Shown here: positions 42,953-53,925 of the stretch, piece by piece
How positions within the stretch are numbered: position 1 is the stretch's first letter
Layout: the number at the start of each line of letters is the position of its first letter
Source of the DNA: Carya illinoinensis
Taxonomy: Eukaryota > Streptophyta > Magnoliopsida > Fagales > Juglandaceae
Length of the DNA stretch: 64,000 nt
NCBI RefSeq assembly: GCF_018687715.1
Contig: NC_056762.1
Location: 19,151,364 to 19,215,363 of the forward strand
Reading direction: 5' to 3'
Notes under the pieces: generated by a model
Databases searched by the model: none
What the model saw: the letters and a program-made list of their open reading frames with translations, nothing else
Told to the model about the DNA's origin: nothing
Made by a program: the position numbers and the translations under genes

Positions 42953-43071
42953 GGGTGCGATCATACCAGCACTAATGCACCGGATCCCATCAGAACTCCG
43001 CAGTTCAGCGTGCTTGGGCGAGAGTAGTACTAGGATGGGTGACCTCCTGGGAAGTCCTCGTGTTGCACCCC
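42953..43071 (+). rRNA. 5S rRNA, unit 142 (D)
   Basis: Slot 3. A54C. Confidence 0.97.
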
Positions 43072-43260
43072 CCCTTTTTATTTTTACCGCATCTCCGGTC
43101 GGAAGGACCGGAACGAGAACCGGGCAATGGATTCTTAGGAAAATCGCACCGACCCCATCGCGTAGCGATGGGTATCGATCAGATCGCCGGTTGGCATGGG
43201 ATAGGCAGGGTGCGGCTAGGTCGTAATAGGATTATATTAGTTTTTCGCTGGTAGCATGAT

Positions 43261-43379
43261 GGGTGCGATCATACCAACACTAATGCACCGGATCCCATTA
43301 GAACTCCGCAGTTAAGCGTGCTTGGGCGAGAGTAGTACTAGGATGGGTGACCTCCTGGGAAGTCCTCGTGTTGCACCCC
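43261..43379 (+). rRNA. 5S rRNA, unit 143 (E)
   Basis: Slot 4. G17A, C39T. Confidence 0.97.
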
Positions 43380-43568
43380 CCCTTTTTATTTTTACCGTAT
43401 CTCCGGTCGGATGGACCGGAACGAGAACCGGGCAATGGATTCTTAGGAAAATCGCACCGACCCCATCGCGTAGCAATGGGTATCGATCTGATCGCCGGTT
43501 GGCATGGGATAGGCAGGGTGCGGCTAGGTCGTAATAGGATTATATTAGTTTTTCGCTGGTAGCATGAT

Positions 43569-43687
43569 GGGTGCGATCATACCAGCACTAATGCACCGGA
43601 TCCCATCAGAACTCCGCAGTTAAGCGTGCTTGGGCGAGAGTAGTACTAGGATGGGTGACCTCCTGGGAAGTCCTCGTGTTGCACCCC
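43569..43687 (+). rRNA. 5S rRNA, unit 144 (F)
   Basis: Slot 5. Gene as unit 2. Confidence 0.97.
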
Positions 43688-43876
43688 CCTTTTTTATTTT
43701 TACCGCATCTCCGGTCGGATGGACCGGAACGAGAACCGGGCAATGGATTCTTAGGAAAATCGCACCGACCCCATCGCGTAGCAATGGGTATCGATCAGAT
43801 CGCCGGTTGGCATGGGATAGGCAGGGTGCGGCTAGGTCGTAATAGGATTATATTAGTTTTTCGCTGGTAGCATGAT

Positions 43877-43995
43877 GGGTGCGATCATACCAGCACTAAT
43901 GCACCGGATCCCATCAGAACTCCGCAGTTAAGCGTGCTTGGGCGAGAGTAGTACTAGGATGGGTGACCTCGTGGGAAGTCCTCGTGTTGCACCCC
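43877..43995 (+). rRNA. 5S rRNA, unit 145 (G1)
   Basis: Slot 6. C95G. Confidence 0.97.
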
Positions 43996-44184
43996 CCCTT
44001 TTTATTTTTACCGCATCTCCGGTCGGATGGACCGGAACGACAACCGGGCAATGGATTCTTAGGAAAATCGCACCGACCCCATCGCGTAGCAATGGGTATC
44101 GATCAGATCGCCGGTTGGCATGGGATAGGCATGGTGCGGCTAGGTCGTAATAGGATTATATTAGTTTTTCGCTGGTAGCATGAT

Positions 44185-44303
44185 GGGTGCGATCATACCA
44201 GCACTAATGCACCGGATCCCATCAGAACTCCGCAGTTAAGCGTGCTTGGGCGAGAGTAGTACTAGGATGGGTGACCTCCTGGGAAGTCCTCGTGTTGCCC
44301 CCC
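44185..44303 (+). rRNA. 5S rRNA, unit 146 (B3, 9 C)
   Basis: Slot 7. A115C. Confidence 0.95.
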
Positions 44304-44481
44304 CCCTTTTTATTTTTACCGCATCTCCGGTCGGATGGACCGGAACGACAACCGGGCAATGGATTCTTAGGAAAATCGCACCGACCCCATCGCTATCAAT
44401 CAGATCGCCAGTTGGCATGGGATAGGCAGGGTGCGGCTAGGTCGTAATAGGATTATATTAGTTTTTCGCTGGTAGCATGAT

Positions 44482-44600
44482 GGGTGCGATCATACCAGCA
44501 CTAATGCACCGGATCCCATCAGAACTCCGCAGTTAAGCGTGCTTGGGCGAGAGTAGTACTAGGATGGGTGACCTCCTGGGAAGTCCTCGTGTTGCACCCC
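44482..44600 (+). rRNA. 5S rRNA, unit 147 (A2)
   Basis: Slot 8. Gene as unit 2. Confidence 0.97.
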
Positions 44601-44789
44601 CCCTTTTAATTTTTACCGCATCTCTGGTCGGATGGACCGGAACGAGAACCAGGGAATGGATTTTTAGGAAAATCGCACCGACCCCATCGCGTAGCAATGG
44701 GTATCGGTCAGATCGCCGGTTGGCATGAGATAGGCAGGGTGCGGCTAGGTCGTAATAGGATTATATTAGTTTTTCGCTGGTAGCATGAT

Positions 44790-44908
44790 GGGTGCGATCA
44801 TACCAGCACTAATGCACCGGATCCCATCAGAACTCCGCAGTTAAGCGTGCTTGGGCGAGAGTAGTACTAGGATGGGTGACCTCCTGGGAAGTCCTCGTGT
44901 TGCACCCC
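44790..44908 (+). rRNA. 5S rRNA, unit 148 (H)
   Basis: Slot 9. A at nt 120. Confidence 0.97.
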
Positions 44909-45097
44909 ACCTTTTTATTTTTACCGCATCTCCGGTCGGATGAACCGGAACGACAACCGGGCAATGGATTCTTAGGAAAATCGCACCGACCCCATCGCGT
45001 AGCAATGGGTATCGATCAGATCGCCGGTTGGCATGGGATAGGCATGGTGCGGCTAGGTCGTAATAGGATTATATTAGTTTTTCGCTGGTAGCATGAT

Positions 45098-45216
45098 GGG
45101 TGCGATCATACCAGCACTAATGCACCGGATCCCATCAGAACTCCGCAGTTAAGCGTGCTTGGGCGAGAGTAGTACTAGGATGGGTGACCTCCTGGGAAGT
45201 CCTCGTGTTGCACCCC
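45098..45216 (+). rRNA. 5S rRNA, unit 149 (B1)
   Basis: Slot 10. Gene as unit 2. Confidence 0.97.
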
Positions 45217-45394
45217 CCCTTTTTATTTTTACCGCATCTCCGGTCGGATGGACCGGAACGACAACCGGGCAATGGATTCTTAGGAAAATCGCACCGACCC
45301 CATCGCTATCAATCAGATCGCCAGTTGGCATGGGATAGGCAGGGTGCGGCTAGGTCGTAATAGGATTATATTAGTTTTTCGCTGGTAGCATGAT

Positions 45395-45513
45395 GGGTGC
45401 GATCATACCAGCACTAATGCACCGGATCCCATCAGAACTCCGCAGTTAAGCGTGCTTGGGCGAGAGTAGTACTAGGATGGGTGACCTCCTGGGAAGTCCT
45501 CGTGTTGCACCTC
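45395..45513 (+). rRNA. 5S rRNA, unit 150 (A3)
   Basis: Slot 11. C118T. Confidence 0.96.
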
Positions 45514-45701
45514 CCTTTTAATTTTTACCGCATCTCTGGTCGGATGGACCGGAACGAGAACCAGGGAATGGATTTTTAGGAAAATCGCACCGACCCCATC
45601 GCGTAGCAATGGGTATCGGTCAGATCGCCGGTTGGCATGAGATAGGCAGGGTGCGGCTAGGTCGTAATAGGATTATATTAGTTTTTCGCTGGTAGCATGA
45701 T

Positions 45702-45820
45702 GGGTGCGATCATACCAGCACTAATGCACCGGATCCCATCAGAACTCCGCAGTTAAGCGCGCATGGGCGAGAGTAGTACTAGGATGGGTGACCTCCTGGG
45801 AAGTCCTCGTGTTGCACCCC
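45702..45820 (+). rRNA. 5S rRNA, unit 151 (G2)
   Basis: Slot 12. T59C, T62A. Confidence 0.97.
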
Positions 45821-46009
45821 CCCTTTTTATTTTTACCGCATCTCCGGTCGGATGGACCGGAACGACAACCGGGCAATGGATTCTTAGGAAAATCGCACCG
45901 ACCCCATCGCGTAGCAATGGGTATCGATCAGATCGCCGGTTGGCATGGGATAGGCATGGTGCGGCTAGGTCGTAATAGGATTATATTAGTTTTTCGCTGG
46001 TAGCATGAT

Positions 46010-46128
46010 GGGTGCGATCATAGCAGCACTAATGCACCGGATCCCATCAGAACCCCGCAGTTAAGCGTGCTTGGGCGAGAGTAGTACTAGGATGGGTGAC
46101 CTCCTGGGAAGTCCTCGTGTTGCACCCC
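46010..46128 (+). rRNA. 5S rRNA, unit 152 (B2, C14G, T45C)
   Basis: Slot 13. C14G plus private T45C (GAACCCCGCAG). Confidence 0.96.
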
Positions 46129-46306
46129 CCCTTTTTATTTTTACCGCATCTCCGGTCGGATGGACCGGAACGACAACCGGGCAATGGATTCTTAGGAAAA
46201 TCGCACCGACCCCATCGCTATCAATCAGATCGCCGGTTGGCATGGGATAGGCAGGGTGCGGCTAGGTCGTAATAGGATTATATTAGTTTTTCGCTGGTAG
46301 CATGAT

Positions 46307-46425
46307 GGGTGGGATCATACCAGCACTAATGCACCAGATCCCATCAGAACTCCGCAGTTAAGCGTGCTTGGGCGAGAGTAGTACTAGGATGGGTGACCTC
46401 CTGGGAAGTCCTCGTGTTGCACCCC
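46307..46425 (+). rRNA. 5S rRNA, unit 153 (slot 14/A2 hybrid, C6G)
   Basis: C6G breaks the C6-G113 pair of helix I and is private. G30A links its start to slot 14 of the unit-75 lineage, while the spacer is A2. Possibly impaired. Confidence 0.93.
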
Positions 46426-46614
46426 CCCTTTTAATTTTTACCGCATCTCTGGTCGGATGGACCGGAACGAGAACCAGGGAATGGATTTTTAGGAAAATCG
46501 CACCGACCCCATCGCGTAGCAATGGGTATCGGTCAGATCGCCGGTTGGCATGAGATAGGCAGGGTGCGGCTAGGTCGTAATAGGATTATATTAGTTTTTC
46601 GCTGGTAGCATGAT

Positions 46615-46733
46615 GGGTGCGATCATACCAGCACTAATGCACCGGATCCCATCAGAACTCCGCAGTTAAGCGTGCTTGGGCGAGAGTAGTACTAGGATGG
46701 GTGACCTCCTGGGAAGTCCTCGTGTTGCACCCC
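46615..46733 (+). rRNA. 5S rRNA, unit 154 (H)
   Basis: Slot 9. A at nt 120. Confidence 0.97.
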
Positions 46734-46922
46734 ACCTTTTTATTTTTACCGCATCTCCGGTCGGATGAACCGGAACGACAACCGGGCAATGGATTCTTAG
46801 GAAAATCGCACCGACCCCATCGCGTAGCAATGGGTATCGATCAGATCGCCGGTTGGCATGGGATAGGCATGGTGCGGCTAGGTCGTAATAGGATTATATT
46901 AGTTTTTCGCTGGTAGCATGAT

Positions 46923-47041
46923 GGGTGCGATCATACCAGCACTAATGCACCGGATCCCATCAGAACTCCGCAGTTAAGCGTGCTTGGGCGAGAGTAGTAT
47001 TAGGATGGGTGACCTCCTGGGAAGTCCTCGTGTTGCACCCC
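46923..47041 (+). rRNA. 5S rRNA, unit 155 (B1, C78T)
   Basis: Slot 10. C78T (AGTATTAGG), shared only with unit 166. Confidence 0.97.
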
Positions 47042-47219
47042 CCCTTTTTATTTTTACCGCATCTCCGGTCGGATGGACCGGAACGACAACCGGGCAATGG
47101 ATTCTTAGGAAAATCGCACCGACCCCATCGCTATCAATCAGATCGCCAGTTGGCATGGGATAGGCAGGGTGCGGCTAGGTCGTAATAGGATTATATTAGT
47201 TTTTCGCTGGTAGCATGAT

Positions 47220-47338
47220 GGGTGCGATCATACCAGCACTAATGCACCGGATCCCATCAGAACTCCGCAGTTAAGCGTGCTTGGGCGAGAGTAGTACTAG
47301 GATGGGTGACCTCCTGGGAAGTCCTCGTGTTGCACCTC
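47220..47338 (+). rRNA. 5S rRNA, unit 156 (A3)
   Basis: Slot 11. C118T. Confidence 0.96.
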
Positions 47339-47526
47339 CCTTTTAATTTTTACCGCATCTCTGGTCGGATGGACCGGAACGAGAACCAGGGAATGGATTT
47401 TTAGGAAAATCGCACCGACCCCATCGCGTAGCAATGGGTATCGGTCAGATCGCCGGTTGGCATGAGATAGGCAGGGTGCGGCTAGGTCGTAATAGGATTA
47501 TATTAGTTTTTCGCTGGTAGCATGAT

Positions 47527-47645
47527 GGGTGCGATCATACCAGCACTAATGCACCGGATCCCATCAGAACTCCGCAGTTAAGCGCGCATGGGCGAGAGTA
47601 GTACTAGGATGGGTGACCTCCTGGGAAGTCCTCGTGTTGCACCCC
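47527..47645 (+). rRNA. 5S rRNA, unit 157 (G2)
   Basis: Slot 12. T59C, T62A. Confidence 0.97.
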
Positions 47646-47834
47646 CCCTTTTTATTTTTACCGCATCTCCGGTCGGATGGACCGGAACGACAACCGGGCA
47701 ATGGATTCTTAGGAAAATCGCACCGACCCCATCGCGTAGCAATGGGTATCGATCAGATCGCCGGTTGGCATGGGATAGGCATGGTGCGGCTAGGTCGTAA
47801 TAGGATTATATTAGTTTTTCGCTGGTAGCATGAT

Positions 47835-47953
47835 GGGTGCGATCATAGCAGCACTAATGCACCGGATCCCATCAGAACTCCGCAGTTAAGCGTGCTTGGG
47901 CGAGAGTAGTACTAGGATGGGTGACCTCCTGGGAAGTCCTCGTGTTGCACCCC
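47835..47953 (+). rRNA. 5S rRNA, unit 158 (B2, C14G)
   Basis: Slot 13. C14G. Confidence 0.97.
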
Positions 47954-48131
47954 CCCTTTTTATTTTTACCGCATCTCCGGTCGGATGGACCGGAACGACA
48001 ACCGGGCAATGGATTCTTAGGAAAATCGCACCGACCCCATCGCTATCAATCAGATCGCCGGTTGGCATGGGATAGGCAGGGTGCGGCTAGGTCGTAATAG
48101 GATTATATTAGTTTTTCGCTGGTAGCATGAT

Positions 48132-48250
48132 GGGTGCGATCATACCAGCACTAATGCACCAGATCCCATCAGAACTCCGCAGTTAAGCGTGCTTGGGCGA
48201 GAGTAGTACTAGGATGGGTGACCTCCTGGGAAGTCCTCGTGTTGCACCCC
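48132..48250 (+). rRNA. 5S rRNA, unit 159 (G3, G30A)
   Basis: Slot 14. G30A, no BamHI site. Confidence 0.96.
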
Positions 48251-48439
48251 CCCTTTTTATTTTTACCGCATCTCCGGTCGGATGGACCGGAACGACAACC
48301 GGGCAATGGATTCTTAGGAAAATCGCACCGACCCCATCGCATAGCGATGGGTATCGATCAGATCGCCGGTTGGCATGGGATAGGCATGGTGCGGCTAGGT
48401 CGTAATAGGATTATATTAGTTTTTCGCTGGTAGCATGAT

Positions 48440-48558
48440 GGGTGCGATCATACCAGCACTAATGCACCGGATCCCATCAGAACTCCGCAGTTAAGCGTGC
48501 TTGGGCGAGAGTAGTACTAGGATGGGTGACCTCCTGGGAAGTCCTCGTGTTGCACCCC
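48440..48558 (+). rRNA. 5S rRNA, unit 160 (B2)
   Basis: Slot 15. Gene as unit 2; spacer CTCGGGTCGG as unit 76. Confidence 0.97.
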
Positions 48559-48736
48559 CCCTTTTTATTTTTACCGCATCTCGGGTCGGATGGACCGGAA
48601 CGACAACCGGGCAATGGATTCTTAGGAAAATCGCACCGACCCCATCGCTATCAATCAGATCGCCGGTTGGCATGGGATAGGCAGGGTGCGGCTAGGTCGT
48701 AATAGGATTATATTAGTTTTTCGCTGGTAGCATGAT

Positions 48737-48855
48737 GGGTGCGATCATACCAGCACTAATGCACCGGATCCCATCAGAACTCCGCAGTTAAGCGTGCTTG
48801 GGCGAGAGTAGTACTAGGATGGGTGACCTCCTGGGAAGTCCTCGTGTTGCACCCC
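48737..48855 (+). rRNA. 5S rRNA, unit 161 (A4)
   Basis: Slot 16. Gene as unit 2. Confidence 0.97.
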
Positions 48856-49043
48856 CCTTTTAATTTTTACCGCATCTCTGGTCGGATGGACCGGAACGAG
48901 AACCAGGGAATGGATTTTTAGGAAAATCGCACCGACCCCATCGCGTAGCAATGGGTATCGGTCAGATCGCCGGTTGGCATGAGATAGGCAGGGTGCGGCT
49001 AGGTCGTAATAGGATTATATTAGTTTTTCGCTGGTAGCATGAT

Positions 49044-49162
49044 GGGTGCGATCATACCAGCACTAATGCACCGGATCCCATCAGAACTCCGCAGTTAAGC
49101 GTGCTTGGGCGAGAGTAGTACTAGGATGGGTGACCTCCTGGGAAGTCCTCGTGTTGCACCCC
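49044..49162 (+). rRNA. 5S rRNA, unit 162 (G4)
   Basis: Slot 17. Gene as unit 2. Confidence 0.97.
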
Positions 49163-49351
49163 CCCTTTTTATTTTTACCGCATCTCCGGTCGGATGGACC
49201 GGAACGACAACCGGGCAATGGATTCTTAGGAAAATCGCACCGACCCCATCGCGTAGCGATGGGTATCGATCAGATCGCCGGTTGGCATGGGATAGGCATG
49301 GTGCGGCTAGGTCGTAATAGGATTATATTAGTTTTTCGCTGGTAGCATGAT

Positions 49352-49470
49352 GGGTGCGATCATACCAGCACTAATGCACCGGATCCCATCAGAACTCCGC
49401 AGTTAAGCGTGCTTGGGCGAGAGTAGTACTAGGATGGGTGACCTCCTGGGAAGTCCTCGTGTTGCACCCC
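49352..49470 (+). rRNA. 5S rRNA, unit 163 (A1)
   Basis: Slot 1. Gene as unit 2. Confidence 0.97.
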
Positions 49471-49659
49471 CCCTTTTAATTTTTACCGCATCTCTGGTCG
49501 GATGGACCGGAACGAGAACCAGGGAATGGATTTTTAGGAAAATCGCACAGACCCCATCGCGTAGCAATGGGTATCGGTCAGATCGCCGGTTGGCATGAGA
49601 TAGGCAGGGTGCGGCTAGGTCGTAATAGGATTATATTAGTTTTTCGCTGGTAGCATGAT

Positions 49660-49778
49660 GGGTGCGATCATACCAGCACTAATGCACCGGATCCCATCAG
49701 AACTCCGCAGTTAAGCGTGCTTGGGCGAGAGTAGTACTAGGATGGGTGACCTCCTGGGAAGTCCTCGTGTTGCACCCC
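49660..49778 (+). rRNA. 5S rRNA, unit 164 (B1/D hybrid)
   Basis: Gene as unit 2. The spacer starts as B1 or G (CGACAACC) and ends as D (GCGTAGCGAT and CAGGGTGCGG). Confidence 0.96.
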
Positions 49779-49967
49779 CCCTTTTTATTTTTACCGCATC
49801 TCCGGTCGGATGGACCGGAACGACAACCGGGCAATGGATTCTTAGGAAAATCGCACCGACCCCATCGCGTAGCGATGGGTATCGATCAGATCGCCGGTTG
49901 GCATGGGATAGGCAGGGTGCGGCTAGGTCGTAATAGGATTATATTAGTTTTTCGCTGGTAGCATGAT

Positions 49968-50086
49968 GGGTGCGATCATACCAACACTAATGCACCGGAT
50001 CCCATTAGAACTCCGCAGTTAAGCGTGCTTGGGCGAGAGTAGTACTAGGATGGGTGACCTCCTGGGAAGTCCTCGTGTTGCACCCC
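49968..50086 (+). rRNA. 5S rRNA, unit 165 (E/H hybrid)
   Basis: G17A and C39T of E, spacer start of E (CCGTATC), spacer end of H or G (GATCAGATC and CATGGTGCGG). Confidence 0.96.
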
Positions 50087-50275
50087 CCCTTTTTATTTTT
50101 ACCGTATCTCCGGTCGGATGGACCGGAACGAGAACCGGGCAATGGATTCTTAGGAAAATCGCACCGACCCCATCGCGTAGCAATGGGTATCGATCAGATC
50201 GCCGGTTGGCATGGGATAGGCATGGTGCGGCTAGGTCGTAATAGGATTATATTAGTTTTTCGCTGGTAGCATGAT

Positions 50276-50394
50276 GGGTGCGATCATACCAGCACTAATG
50301 CACCGGATCCCATCAGAACTCCGCAGTTAAGCGTGCTTGGGCGAGAGTAGTATTAGGATGGGTGACCTCCTGGGAAGTCCTCGTGTTGCACCCC
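50276..50394 (+). rRNA. 5S rRNA, unit 166 (B1, C78T)
   Basis: Slot 10. C78T as unit 155, 3,353 bp upstream. Confidence 0.97.
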
Positions 50395-50572
50395 CCCTTT
50401 TTATTTTTACCGCATCTCCGGTCGGATGGACCGGAACGACAACCGGGCAATGGATTCTTAGGAAAATCGCACCGACCCCATCGCTATCAATCAGATCGCC
50501 AGTTGGCATGGGATAGGCAGGGTGCGGCTAGGTCGTAATAGGATTATATTAGTTTTTCGCTGGTAGCATGAT

Positions 50573-50691
50573 GGGTGCGATCATACCAGCACTAATGCAC
50601 CGGATCCCATCAGAACTCCGCAGTTAAGCGTGCTTGGGCGAGAGCAGTACTAGGATGGGTGACCTCCTGGGAAGTCCTCGTGTTGCACCTC
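50573..50691 (+). rRNA. 5S rRNA, unit 167 (A3, T73C)
   Basis: Slot 11. C118T plus private T73C (GAGAGCAGTAC). Confidence 0.96.
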
Positions 50692-50879
50692 CCTTTTAAT
50701 TTTTACCGCATCTCTGGTCGGATGGACCGGAACGAGAACCAGGGAATGGATTTTTAGGAAAATCGCACCGACCCCATCGCGTAGCAATGGGTATCGGTCA
50801 GATCGCCGGTTGGCATGAGATAGGCAGGGTGCGGCTAGGTCGTAATAGGATTATATTAGTTTTTCGCTGGTAGCATGAT

Positions 50880-50998
50880 GGGTGCGATCATACCAGCACT
50901 AATGCACCGGATCCCATCAGAACTCCGCAGTTAAGCGCGCATGGGCGAGAGTAGTACTAGGATGGGTGACCTCCTGGGAAGTCCTCGTGTTGCACCCC
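50880..50998 (+). rRNA. 5S rRNA, unit 168 (G2)
   Basis: Slot 12. T59C, T62A. Confidence 0.97.
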
Positions 50999-51187
50999 CC
51001 CTTTTTATTTTTACCGCATCTCCGGTCGGATGGACCGGAACGACAACCGGGCAATGGATTCTTAGGAAAATCGCACCGACCCCATCGCGTAGCAATGGGT
51101 ATCGATCAGATCGCCGGTTGGCATGGGATAGGCATGGTGCGGCTAGGTCGTAATAGGATTATATTAGTTTTTCGCTGGTAGCATGAT

Positions 51188-51306
51188 GGGTGCGATCATA
51201 GCAGCACTAATGCACCGGATCCCATCAGAACTCCGCAGTTAAGCGTGCTTGGGCGAGAGTAGTACTAGGATGGGTGACCTCCTGGGAAGTCCTCGTGTTG
51301 CACCCC
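51188..51306 (+). rRNA. 5S rRNA, unit 169 (B2, C14G)
   Basis: Slot 13. C14G. Confidence 0.97.
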
Positions 51307-51484
51307 CCCTTTTTATTTTTACCGCATCTCCGGTCGGATGGACCGGAACGACAACCGGGCAATGGATTCTTAGGAAAATCGCACCGACCCCATCGCTATC
51401 AATCAGATCGCCGGTTGGCATGGGATAGGCAGGGTGCGGCTAGGTCGTAATAGGATTATATTAGTTTTTCGCTGGTAGCATGAT

Positions 51485-51603
51485 GGGTGCGATCATACCA
51501 GCACTAATGCACCAGATCCCATCAGAACTCCGCAGTTAAGCGTGCTTGGGCGAGAGTAGTACTAGGATGGGTGACCTCCTGGGAAGTCCTCGTGTTGCAC
51601 CCC
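51485..51603 (+). rRNA. 5S rRNA, unit 170 (G3, G30A)
   Basis: Slot 14. G30A, no BamHI site. Confidence 0.96.
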
Positions 51604-51792
51604 CCCTTTTTATTTTTACCGCATCTCCGGTCGGATGGACCGGAACGACAACCGGGCAATGGATTCTTAGGAAAATCGCACCGACCCCATCGCATAGCGA
51701 TGGGTATCGATCAGATCGCCGGTTGGCATGGGATAGGCATGGTGCGGCTAGGTCGTAATAGGATTATATTAGTTTTTCGCTGGTAGCATGAT

Positions 51793-51911
51793 GGGTGCGA
51801 TCATACCAGCACTAATGCACCGGATCCCATCAGAACTCCGCAGTTAAGCGTGCTTGGGCGAGAGTAGTACTAGGATGGGTGACCTCCTGGGAAGTCCTCG
51901 TGTTGCACCCC
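51793..51911 (+). rRNA. 5S rRNA, unit 171 (B2)
   Basis: Slot 15. Gene as unit 2; spacer CTCGGGTCGG. Confidence 0.97.
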
Positions 51912-52089
51912 CCCTTTTTATTTTTACCGCATCTCGGGTCGGATGGACCGGAACGACAACCGGGCAATGGATTCTTAGGAAAATCGCACCGACCCCATCG
52001 CTATCAATCAGATCGCCGGTTGGCATGGGATAGGCAGGGTGCGGCTAGGTCGTAATAGGATTATATTAGTTTTTCGCTGGTAGCATGAT

Positions 52090-52208
52090 GGGTGCGATCA
52101 TACCAGCACTAATGCACCGGATCCCATCAGAACTCCGCAGTTAAGCGTGCTTGGGCGAGAGTAGTACTAGGATGGGTGACCTCCTGGGAAGTCCTCGTGT
52201 TGCACCCC
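52090..52208 (+). rRNA. 5S rRNA, unit 172 (A4)
   Basis: Slot 16. Gene as unit 2. Confidence 0.97.
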
Positions 52209-52396
52209 CCTTTTAATTTTTACCGCATCTCTGGTCGGATGGACCGGAACGAGAACCAGGGAATGGATTTTTAGGAAAATCGCACCGACCCCATCGCGTA
52301 GCAATGGGTATCGGTCAGATCGCCGGTTGGCATGAGATAGGCAGGGTGCGGCTAGGTCGTAATAGGATTATATTAGTTTTTCGCTGGTAGCATGAT

Positions 52397-52515
52397 GGGT
52401 GCGATCATACCAGCACTAATGCACCGGATCCCATCAGAACTCCGCAGTTAAGCGTGCTTGGGCGAGAGTAGTACTAGGATGGGTGACCTCCTGGGAAGTC
52501 CTCGTGTTGCACCCC
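52397..52515 (+). rRNA. 5S rRNA, unit 173 (G4)
   Basis: Slot 17. Gene as unit 2. Confidence 0.97.
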
Positions 52516-52704
52516 CCCTTTTTATTTTTACCGCATCTCCGGTCGGATGGACCGGAACGACAACCGGGCAATGGATTCTTAGGAAAATCGCACCGACCCC
52601 ATCGCGTAGCGATGGGTATCGATCAGATCGCCGGTTGGCATGGGATAGGCATGGTGCGGCTAGGTCGTAATAGGATTATATTAGTTTTTCGCTGGTAGCA
52701 TGAT

Positions 52705-52823
52705 GGGTGCGATCATACCAGCACTAATGCACCGGATCCCATCAGAACTCCGCAGTTAAGCGTGCTTGGGCGAGAGTAGTACTAGGATGGGTGACCTCCT
52801 GGGAAGTCCTCGTGTTGCACCCC
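52705..52823 (+). rRNA. 5S rRNA, unit 174 (A1)
   Basis: Slot 1. Gene as unit 2. Confidence 0.97.
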
Positions 52824-53012
52824 CCCTTTTAATTTTTACCGCATCTCTGGTCGGATGGACCGGAACGAGAACCAGGGAATGGATTTTTAGGAAAATCGCA
52901 CAGACCCCATCGCGTAGCAATGGGTATCGGTCAGATCGCCGGTTGGCATGAGATAGGCAGGGTGCGGCTAGGTCGTAATAGGATTATATTAGTTTTTCGC
53001 TGGTAGCATGAT

Positions 53013-53131
53013 GGGTGCGATCATACCAGCACTAATGCACCGGATCCCATCAGAACTCCGCAGTTAAGCGTGCTTGGGCGAGAGTAGTACTAGGATGGGT
53101 GACCTCCTGGGAAGTCCTCGTGTTGCACCCC
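53013..53131 (+). rRNA. 5S rRNA, unit 175 (B1)
   Basis: Slot 2. Gene as unit 2. Confidence 0.97.
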
Positions 53132-53309
53132 CCCTTTTTATTTTTACCGCATCTCCGGTCGGATGGACCGGAACGACAACCGGGCAATGGATTCTTAGGA
53201 AAATCGCACCGACCCCATCGCTATCAATCAGATCGCCAGTTGGCATGGGATAGGCAGGGTGCGGCTAGGTCGTAATAGGATTATATTAGTTTTTCGCTGG
53301 TAGCATGAT

Positions 53310-53428
53310 GGGTGCGATCATACCAGCACTAATGCACCGGATCCCATCAGAACTCCGCAGTTCAGCGTGCTTGGGCGAGAGTAGTACTAGGATGGGTGAC
53401 CTCCTGGGAAGTCCTCGTGTTGCACCCC
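53310..53428 (+). rRNA. 5S rRNA, unit 176 (D)
   Basis: Slot 3. A54C. Confidence 0.97.
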
Positions 53429-53617
53429 CCCTTTTTATTTTTACCGCATCTCCGGTCGGAAGGACCGGAACGAGAACCGGGCAATGGATTCTTAGGAAAA
53501 TCGCACCGACCCCATCGCGTAGCGATGGGTATCGATCAGATCGCCGGTTGGCATGGGATAGGCAGGGTGCGGCTAGGTCGTAATAGGATTATATTAGTTT
53601 TTCGCTGGTAGCATGAT

Positions 53618-53736
53618 GGGTGCGATCATACCAACACTAATGCACCGGATCCCATTAGAACTCCGCAGTTAAGCGTGCTTGGGCGAGAGTAGTACTAGGA
53701 TGGGTGACCTCCTGGGAAGTCCTCGTGTTGCACCCC
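53618..53736 (+). rRNA. 5S rRNA, unit 177 (E)
   Basis: Slot 4. G17A, C39T. Confidence 0.97.
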
Positions 53737-53925
53737 CCCTTTTTATTTTTACCGTATCTCCGGTCGGATGGACCGGAACGAGAACCGGGCAATGGATTCT
53801 TAGGAAAATCGCACCGACCCCATCGCGTAGCAATGGGTATCGATCTGATCGCCGGTTGGCATGGGATAGGCAGGGTGCGGCTAGGTCGTAATAGGATTAT
53901 ATTAGTTTTTCGCTGGTAGCATGAT

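Larger units (their letters stand above)
42656..46306 (+). repeat. HOR block 10: slots 2-13
   Basis: Units 141-152 follow slots 2 to 13 in order, starting from the A5 junction at unit 140. Confidence 0.9.
46307..49351 (+). repeat. HOR block 11: slots 8-17
   Basis: Units 153-162. Units 153-158 repeat slots 8-13 just seen in units 147-152 at a spacing of 1,825 bp, so six units were tandemly duplicated. Unit 153 has a slot-14-like start (G30A) and a slot-8 body. Confidence 0.88.
49352..52704 (+). repeat. HOR block 12: 11 units with two hybrids
   Basis: Units 163-173. Units 166-173 match units 155-162 at a constant 3,353 bp spacing and share the rare C78T of unit 155, marking a recent duplication. 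Units 164 and 165 are hybrids (B1/D and E/H). Confidence 0.88.
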
